Shown one piece after another: positions 39,324-43,109 of a stretch of 43,109 bases of DNA. A program made the position numbers and the translations under genes. The stretch is taken from the NCBI RefSeq assembly GCF_900099655.1, contig NZ_FNDC01000021.1, positions 1 through 43,109 of the forward strand, given 5' to 3'. The number at the start of each line of letters is the position of its first letter. Within the stretch, counting starts at the first letter, position 1. A model generated the notes under the pieces. The model was not told where the DNA came from, ran no database searches, and was given only the letters and a program-made list of their open reading frames with translations. The DNA is from Planococcus glaciei (GTDB lineage Bacteria; Bacillota; Bacilli; Bacillales_A; Planococcaceae).

Positions 39324-40448
39324 TTATTCCGGCCAGATGCCGGATTCGTCGATTTCTGTCAAAGTCCTTTTCAGGTCTTCCGTTAATATTGTAACATGGC
39401 CCATTTTGCGTTTATGCTTGGCTTCGTCTTTGCCGTACAAATGAACCGACCAGTTCGGGTAATGCGAAATTTTCGAAGTCAACGGGGCTACATGCTCCCC
39501 GAGAATATTCACCATGACCGTATCCGCCCACAGTTTCGGTTTTCTTAGCGGCCACCCGCAAATGGCCCGGACATGCTGATGAAACTGGGAAATATTCGTT
39601 CCTTCTATTGAATAATGCCCTGAATTATGGGGACGGGGTGCAAGTTCGTTAACAATGATCCGCCCATTCTCCAGAACGAACATTTCCACCGCCAAAGTGC
39701 CAACCATATTCAGATGGCCAGCGATTTTCTCTGCCGCTTCTTTCGCCTGTTGGATCGTCGCTTCCTTTACCGGTGCCGGTACAATGGTTTGATGAAGAAT
39801 ATGGTCTCTGTGGATATTCTCCCCGATTGGCAGGATCGTCATTTCGCCGTGCACATTGCGCTGAATAATAACCGAGATCTCTTTTGTGAATTCAATGAAT
39901 GCCTCCGCAACACAGTCGCCATTTTGGAAAAGCGGTTTTGCCAACGGCAGCTCTTCTTTCGATTTCACTGTCTGCTGGCCCTTGCCGTCATAGCCGCCTC
40001 TTGCTGTCTTTACGACGAAAGGAAATGATAATTCACTGCTTTTTTGTTCCAGTTCTTCATAAGACGATGCCGTTACATAATCAGCAATCGGTACGCCTGC
40101 TTCCGAAATTGCCTGCTTTTCAAAAATGCGGTCCTGTGTAATCCGGATCAATTCAGACCCTTGCGGAACATATGCGATTTCTGTGAGCTTTTCCAAGCCT
40201 TCCACATCTATGTTTTCAAATTCATAGGTGATGACATCACTTGCTTCAGCCAGCTCTTCTAATGCATGCATATCATTATAAGGTGCAACGATTTGAACAT
40301 CGGCCACTTGGCCAGTTGGCGAATCCATTGCCGGATCCAATACCGCAATTTTAAAACCTGCCTCTTTAGCCGCCAGTGCCATCATGCGGCCTAGCTGTCC
40401 CCCGCCAATAATGCCAATCGTTTGTCCGGGCAAAATCATTTTTGTCAT
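39324..40448 (-). CDS. purK: N5-carboxyaminoimidazole ribonucleotide synthase
   Basis: 374 residues. An ATP-grasp enzyme that carboxylates AIR to N5-CAIR with bicarbonate. The N-terminal [10 protein letters not shown] (14-23), the ATP-binding [15 protein letters not shown] and the metal site [15 protein letters not shown] are present. It overlaps the purE stop as ATGA, with AGGTG 7 nt upstream. Confidence 0.96.
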   Translation of the reverse strand: MTKMILPGQTIGIIGGGQLGRMMALAAKEAGFKIAVLDPAMDSPTGQVADVQIVAPYNDMHALEELAEASDVITYEFENIDVEGLEKLTEIAYVPQGSELIRITQDRIFEKQAISEAGVPIADYVTASSYEELEQKSSELSFPFVVKTARGGYDGKGQQTVKSKEELPLAKPLFQNGDCVAEAFIEFTKEISVIIQRNVHGEMTILPIGENIHRDHILHQTIVPAPVKEATIQQAKEAAEKIAGHLNMVGTLAVEMFVLENGRIIVNELAPRPHNSGHYSIEGTNISQFHQHVRAICGWPLRKPKLWADTVMVNILGEHVAPLTSKISHYPNWSVHLYGKDEAKHKRKMGHVTILTEDLKRTLTEIDESGIWPE

Positions 40449-40933
40449 ATTAAATCACCTGTACTTGTTAAGACTTCTGCGTGCGTTCGATCTCTTCTGT
40501 CCTGCAATGCCTCGGCAGCCTGCGCATCTGTTGTTCCAAGGATCTGGGCAGCAAGAAGGCCTGCGTTAATGGCTCCTGCTTTGCCAATTGCTACGGTTGC
40601 AACAGGTACGCCGCCAGGCATCTGCACGATGGATAACAGTGAATCCAATCCGTTCAGCGCTTTTGATTGGACAGGAACGCCAATGACCGGGAGGGTTGTT
40701 TTTGCTGCTACCATTCCGGGCAAATGAGCAGCTCCGCCTGCACCTGCAATGATGACATGCAATCCCTTTTCTCTCGCTTCTTCTGCATAAGAAAACATCA
40801 AGTCGGGAGTCCGATGAGCAGAAATTACTTTCTTTTCATAAGCAATGCCCAGTTCATCCAATACGTCACATGCATGCTTCATCGTTTCCCAATCACTTGA
40901 ACTTCCCATTATCACGCCGATTTTTGGATTCAT
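40445..40933 (-). CDS. purE: N5-CAIR mutase (class I PurE)
   Basis: 162 residues. It converts N5-CAIR to CAIR (step 6b). GSSSDW (10-15) and catalytic His40 in ISAHRTPD are visible, as is [17 protein letters not shown] lies 8 nt before the ATG. It is the first gene of the operon, about 230 nt downstream of the transcription start, behind the riboswitch and terminator. Confidence 0.97.
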   Translation of the reverse strand: MNPKIGVIMGSSSDWETMKHACDVLDELGIAYEKKVISAHRTPDLMFSYAEEAREKGLHVIIAGAGGAAHLPGMVAAKTTLPVIGVPVQSKALNGLDSLLSIVQMPGGVPVATVAIGKAGAINAGLLAAQILGTTDAQAAEALQDRRDRTHAEVLTSTGDLI

Positions 40934-40956
40934 TTCAAAATCTCTCCTTTAAAACA

Positions 40957-41013
40957 AATAAAAGCCCTCAAGTAAACTGTTCACATTACGTGAAAAGCAG
41001 TTTACTTAAGGAC
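40957..41013 (-). terminator. Riboswitch-controlled terminator in the purE leader
   Basis: The 16-bp stem (40998-41013 with 40964-40979; GTCCTTAAGTAAACTG against CAGTTTACTTGAGGGC) is extended by a TTCAC/GTGAA inner stem and followed on the minus strand by TTTTATTTG. It stands between the aptamer and purE. Segment 41072-41088 can pair with its 5' arm (40992-41012) to form a competing antiterminator. Confidence 0.88.
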
Positions 41014-41085
41014 TTTTTAATAAGACGAATTAGTAAATGATGCCGCAAATAAGCCCATTTTTCGCCACGTATCCATTAAGTTGCT

Positions 41086-41156
41086 TTCCCGCATAGTCCA
41101 GACATTCCGGTGTCTTGGTAGAAACGCAGAAGCCAATTCCTCTGCATATATGGGGT
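41086..41156 (-). ncRNA. Guanine-class purine riboswitch aptamer
   Basis: Read on the minus strand it has all conserved parts. P1 5' strand CCCCATA leads to a 7-bp P2 (GCAGAGG/CTTCTGC) with an AATTGG loop, then J2/3 GTTTCTACC, P3 AGAC/GTCT with loop ACCGGAAT, then J3/1 GACTATG and the P1 3' strand. The specificity position before TATG is C (as in xpt), predicting guanine/hypoxanthine rather than adenine. P1 contains one C-C mismatch. It starts about 6 nt after the promoter's expected start site. Confidence 0.92.
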
Positions 41157-41166
41157 ATCCTCAATT

Positions 41167-41195
41167 ATCATAACAAGATAGAAAGAGTGCGTCAA
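41167..41195 (-). promoter_or_regulatory. Promoter of the purine operon
   Basis: TTGACG (41190-41195), 17-bp spacer, TATGAT (41167-41172) on the minus strand. Near consensus, placing the start site about 41160. Confidence 0.88.
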
Positions 41196-41199
41196 CTAT

Positions 41200-41243
41200 A
41201 AAGTCGAACGATTACTTATTTGCATATTCCATTGTTCGGTTTT
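41200..41243 (-). promoter_or_regulatory. PurR operator: two oppositely oriented PurBoxes
   Basis: On the minus strand AAAACCGAACAAT (41231-41243) fits the B. subtilis PurBox AWWWCCGAACWWT at every position. An inverted, weaker box ATCGTTCGACTTT lies at 41200-41212. The CGAAC and GTTCG cores are 24 nt apart, and the second box ends 5 bp before the -35. PurR, released by PRPP, would repress from here. The purR gene is not in this window. Confidence 0.82.
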
Positions 41244-41262
41244 AATAAGGGTTTAACCGTTA

Positions 41263-41448
41263 TTACTCCATTTTTGTTCCTTTAAATTTCACAATTTGCC
41301 GAATTGGAACCGGTTTGCCGTCAACCTCTTCGAACAAAGGCTCTTCTTTCCGGCCAACTGCCATATAACCATCCTGGTTCATCCTTTGCAGGCAGGCATC
41401 CATGGTTTCGTTTTCGGCAACCTCAAACCAGACCGTTTTTTTGCTCAT
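41263..41448 (-). CDS. yebG: NETI motif-containing small protein YebG
   Basis: 61 residues, [20 protein letters not shown] onward. It matches the small YebG-type family named for an NETI motif (NETM here, residues 13-16), found directly upstream of purE in B. subtilis. Function unknown. The start overlaps the yebE stop as ATGA, so the two are translationally coupled. Its downstream flank carries the PurBox of the pur promoter; no clear terminator separates the two, so some read-through into the pur leader is possible. Confidence 0.82.
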   Translation of the reverse strand: MSKKTVWFEVAENETMDACLQRMNQDGYMAVGRKEEPLFEEVDGKPVPIRQIVKFKGTKME

Positions 41449-41987
41449 TTAAACAACTTTCCTTTCCGTACTTGTTTCACCCAGAAACCGCCATGAATCG
41501 TTTTTGGTTCATAGGCAATGATAAAAGCTTTCGGATCCAGTTCTTGAATCGTTGCATATAATTGAAGCTCCATTTTACGAGGCGTCAAAATTTGCATCGA
41601 CTGGCGCCCGCCTTCCATCCCGTTGGCAATCCAGTCCGTAACCCCATATCCTTTTTCCCGCAGTTTTGCGGGAAGCAATTGATCAACTTCACTGGTAATA
41701 ACATTTACCGTAATGTAGCCGAGAGCCAATTTCTCTTCAATCTTCGATCCAACAATAACGCCTGTACCGAAACCGATTGCATAGGCAATTAGATTTTGAA
41801 TTTGATCTAAATTATCCAATACCAGTCCTAAACCTACTATATAAATAACCGTTTCTACCATACTTACCATTGCAGCGCTATAACGATAGCCTTTCAGCGT
41901 CAAAATCATACGTATTGTCAAAAACGCAACATATACGACATTAATAGAGAAAATAATAAGAATCATCAACCACGGATTAAAATCCAC
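41445..41987 (-). CDS. yebE: DUF2179 (UPF0316) membrane protein YebE
   Basis: 180 residues from a GTG at 41987, chosen because AAAGG lies 9 nt upstream; a GTG three codons earlier would have the site directly abutting it. About three N-terminal membrane helices (residues 5-85) are followed by a soluble DUF2179 domain containing [19 protein letters not shown] (split: [19 protein letters not shown]). Function unknown. It occupies the same position before yebG and purE as in B. subtilis. Confidence 0.85.
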   Translation of the reverse strand: MDFNPWLMILIIFSINVVYVAFLTIRMILTLKGYRYSAAMVSMVETVIYIVGLGLVLDNLDQIQNLIAYAIGFGTGVIVGSKIEEKLALGYITVNVITSEVDQLLPAKLREKGYGVTDWIANGMEGGRQSMQILTPRKMELQLYATIQELDPKAFIIAYEPKTIHGGFWVKQVRKGKLFK

Positions 41988-42186
41988 TTTTTGCACCCTT
42001 TCTTACTCGCTTCTAAAGTTCCATGTCTCATACTAGTAGATATGAACAGTGAATGCAAGACAGAGAATGTCAGTTTCCCATTATATAGAAGGAATCCATT
42101 CTTATCGAAAGGATTTTCAACATATGCAGCGAACTATTTATTTAATGAAAGTTGCGAAACCATTCTTGAGTAAAGGGGAGTTGCCG

Positions 42187-42747
42187 ATGAATCAGGCACT
42201 TATCGTAATTGATGCCCAGCAGGCCCTTATTGACGGAACCCAGTCCGAGCCGGAAGTTGTGAATAAACAACAGCTAATCCAGACAATCAATGATGTGATC
42301 AACAAAGCGAAAGCGGTTTCCGTTCCCATTGTCTTTATACGCGACTTAGATGTAGCAGAGGGCCAGGGTGCTGGTTTTCAAATCCATCCCGACATTGACT
42401 CTTCTAACCCTGCCGCAATATTTGATAAAAAAGCGACCAATGCTTTTTATCAAACCCCTTTGCTGAATTTTCTGCAGGATCAGCATATTGAGCACATTGT
42501 CATTATGGGATGCAAGACAGAATTCTGCATCGACACAGCTGTCAGAACTGCCACTATTAATAAATTCGATGTCACCTTAATTCAGAACGGTCATTCGACA
42601 ACCGATTCACCGATACTAAAGGCAGAAGAAATTATTGCCCATCATAACCGGGCACTTCATGGACATGACAATGTCGACCATTTCTCCTTAGTCCGAAACA
42701 GCAGCGAGGATATTTTTGTTCCGATCCACAACAACTATCGCGAATAA
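42187..42747 (+). CDS. Isochorismatase-like cysteine hydrolase
   Basis: 186 residues from the ATG at 42187 (AAAGGGGAG upstream); the frame is open for 46 codons further but this part has no family similarity. The catalytic Asp9 (IVIDAQ), a central Lys (DKKATNAF, 81-82) and nucleophile Cys114 (GCKTEFCIDTAVR) match the isochorismatase/nicotinamidase fold. The lack of an obvious nicotinamidase metal site suggests a generic hydrolase of this fold; substrate unknown. It is on the plus strand, convergent with the rRNA operon. Confidence 0.87.
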   Translation: MNQALIVIDAQQALIDGTQSEPEVVNKQQLIQTINDVINKAKAVSVPIVFIRDLDVAEGQGAGFQIHPDIDSSNPAAIFDKKATNAFYQTPLLNFLQDQHIEHIVIMGCKTEFCIDTAVRTATINKFDVTLIQNGHSTTDSPILKAEEIIAHHNRALHGHDNVDHFSLVRNSSEDIFVPIHNNYRE

Positions 42748-42751
42748 ACAC

Positions 42752-42791
42752 AAAAAAGCCGCCGCCGGAAATACCGGCAACAGCTTTTTTT
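42752..42791. terminator. Two-way terminator between cysteine hydrolase gene and rRNA operon
   Basis: The GC-rich stem AGCCGCCGCCGG / CCGGCAACAGCT (one internal mismatch region) has six As on one side and seven Ts on the other. It ends the hydrolase transcript on the plus strand and the 5S end of the rrn operon on the minus strand. Confidence 0.88.
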
Positions 42792-42795
42792 CTTG

Positions 42796-42912
<117 letters not shown>

Positions 42913-42974
42913 TATTTTTCTTGAGTGCTTGCGCCCTCAAAACTGGATATGCGACATTGAAAACAACGGTGTTG

Positions 42975-43109
42975 GTTAAGTCCTCGATCGATTAGTATTC
43001 GTCAGCTGCACGTGTCGCCACGCTTCCACCCCGAACCTATCTACCTCATCGTCTTTGAGGGATCTTACTTGCTTGCGCAATGGGAAATCTCATCTTGAGG
43101 GGGGCTTCG
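42975..43109 (-). rRNA. rrl: 23S ribosomal RNA, 3' end (partial)
   Basis: The minus strand reads the conserved 3' end of 23S rRNA, including GTAGATAGGTTCGGGGTGGA, GCGTGGCGACACGTGCAGCT and ACTAATCGATCGAGGACTTA. It continues beyond the window. A spacer of about 62 nt separates it from 5S, so this is the distal end of a 16S-23S-5S operon. Confidence 0.96.

Noticed and set aside
42049..42186. N-terminal extension of the cysteine hydrolase by 46 codons
   Set aside because: The extension has no similarity to the fold, while AAAGGGGAG precedes the ATG at 42187.

Overview
This window looks like chromosome from a low-to-mid-GC Gram-positive of the Bacillales, most likely a Planococcaceae member (Planococcus-type). 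The gene order closely follows the Bacillus subtilis yebE-yebG-purEKBCSQLFMNHD-yerA-yerC-pcrB-pcrA-ligA-camS-gatCAB-dgkB-rlmCD region. Ribosome binding sites are strong AGGAGG types, GTG and TTG starts occur, and terminators are T-tailed hairpins. Species assignment is inference from synteny and protein character; no search was run. Almost everything is on the minus strand, so the window reads biologically from right to left.

Right end (43109 to about 42750): the 3' end of a 23S rRNA gene and a complete 5S rRNA gene, separated by a two-way terminator from a convergent cysteine hydrolase gene. Then come yebE and yebG, and a complete purine control region: two PurR boxes, a TTGACG-17-TATGAT promoter, a guanine-type purine riboswitch and a terminator with a readable competing antiterminator. 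This drives twelve tightly packed purine genes (purE, K, B, C, S, Q, L, F, M, N, H, D), which take PRPP to IMP (with purB serving twice). Many junctions overlap by 4 to 25 bp.

Middle (28 to 13 kb): a GNAT protein, an adenine deaminase-like protein (yerA), the TrpR-like yerC, the pcrB-pcrA-ligA-camS operon (lipid precursor, helicase, ligase, lipoprotein), the gatCAB amidotransferase operon, a thioredoxin-fold protein and dgkB.

Left part (13 kb to 1): a more accessory stretch with a calcineurin-type phosphoesterase, a Nudix hydrolase, cytochrome bd oxidase (cydA-cydB-cydS), rlmCD, a dihydrouridine synthase, a K+ channel, a 49-residue Fur-regulated-basic-protein-like ORF, an amidase, and a divergent TetR/DHA2 efflux pair. 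At the extreme left, a group IIC intron is inserted directly behind the efflux gene's terminator; it runs off the window.

The most unusual content is non-coding. Two intergenic elements (5573-6168 and 12207-12668) share the same internal modules and terminal inverted repeats. Each is bracketed by two near-identical copies of that locus's own terminator hairpin, although the hairpins of the two loci are unrelated. A second structured repeat family (8755-8880 and 18615-18737) shows compensatory base changes between its copies.
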